This document shows positions 5,668-5,749 of a stretch of DNA of 5,749 nt, one piece after another (position 1 is the first letter of the stretch; each line of letters opens with the position of its first letter). This DNA is from Rubrivivax sp. Its GTDB lineage: Bacteria > Pseudomonadota > Gammaproteobacteria > Burkholderiales > Burkholderiaceae. The translations under genes and the position numbers were made by a program. Below the pieces are notes generated by a model. It did not search any database and was not told the origin of the DNA. It saw nothing but the letters and a program-made list of their open reading frames with translations. The DNA lies in the NCBI GenBank assembly GCA_004211235.1, contig SEEY01000281.1, forward strand, positions 1 through 5,749, read 5' to 3'.

Positions 5668-5749
5668 CGCCGCCGGACAGCACGAGGCCGATCTTCGGGC
5701 GGGGCGGCAGCGTTTCGGCAGTGGCAAGCTGGCAGAGTGCGAGCAGGCA
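5660..5749 (-). pseudogene. Patatin-like phospholipase, N-terminal fragment
   Basis: Thirty codons run in from the right edge in a frame different from ispF. They read as a hydrophobic stretch [11 protein letters not shown], probably the end of a signal peptide, then ETLPPRPK and [25 protein letters not shown] is the hallmark start of bacterial patatin-family lipases: the glycine-rich part forms the oxyanion hole, ahead of a GxSxG serine that should follow about 30 residues later. Here homology stops after GGGAR. The next codon is Ala instead of Gly, and the frame then reads through ispF sequence shifted by one base. The GxSxG, the DG(A/G) motif and the rest of the roughly 250-residue or longer domain are absent. 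The fragment therefore looks like a broken gene joined to ispF. The true start lies outside the window. Confidence 0.7.

Noticed and set aside
5132..5683. 184-codon minus-strand frame beginning at the patatin GTG
   Set aside because: Only the first few residues (LSGGGAR) are real patatin sequence. The rest is ispF and solute-binding-protein DNA read out of frame.
1..5749. Mobile element, CRISPR array, tRNA or defence island
   Set aside because: No transposase, integrase, terminal inverted repeats, spaced direct repeats or cloverleaf sequence was found. Apart from the right-end breakpoints the genes are ordinary housekeeping and accessory genes of Burkholderiales type.

Overview
The window is GC-rich (by eye about two thirds G+C), densely coding DNA with strong G/C bias at third codon positions. 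Gene content and protein style suggest a betaproteobacterium of the order Burkholderiales, in the Rubrivivax/Leptothrix/Roseateles/Comamonadaceae area. The clues are a poly-hydroxybutyrate-type 3-hydroxybutyrate dehydrogenase, a close OmpR/EnvZ pair, and an ispF gene convergent with that pair. The genus is an inference.

Layout, left to right. (1) 1-1529: a divergent pair separated by 46 bp. It consists of an alpha/beta hydrolase on the minus strand, cut by the left edge, and a complete D-3-hydroxybutyrate dehydrogenase (bdhA) on the plus strand. A perfect GC hairpin follows bdhA. (2) 1599-2282: a secreted SIMPL/DUF541 (YggE-like) protein on the minus strand, convergent with bdhA and divergent from ompR. 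(3) 2283-2415: a relatively AT-rich divergent intergenic region that should hold the promoters for the SIMPL gene and ompR. (4) 2416-4540: ompR and envZ, with all phosphotransfer residues intact and a 70-nt spacer carrying an inverted repeat. (5) 4588-5304: an orphan periplasmic solute-binding (SBP_bac_3-like) protein directly downstream of envZ. (6) 5293-5749 on the minus strand: an abnormal segment. An ispF gene lacks 39 internal residues in frame. Immediately upstream of it, the sequence is the N-terminus of a patatin-like phospholipase that breaks off just after its GGGAR motif and runs out of frame into ispF.

How the genes relate. The hydrolase and BdhA plausibly act in 3-hydroxybutyrate or PHB-oligomer catabolism, with BdhA feeding acetoacetate to acetyl-CoA. 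OmpR/EnvZ is an envelope-stress/osmolarity two-component system flanked by two exported proteins (SIMPL and the SBP) that could be part of its envelope context. IspF belongs to the MEP isoprenoid pathway and is normally essential, so its deleted form is the most striking anomaly here. I see no RNA gene, CRISPR array, insertion sequence or phage gene, and no evidence for a novel defence or mobile system. What deserves a second look is the double breakpoint in the last 350 bases, which may be a real rearrangement or an assembly artefact.
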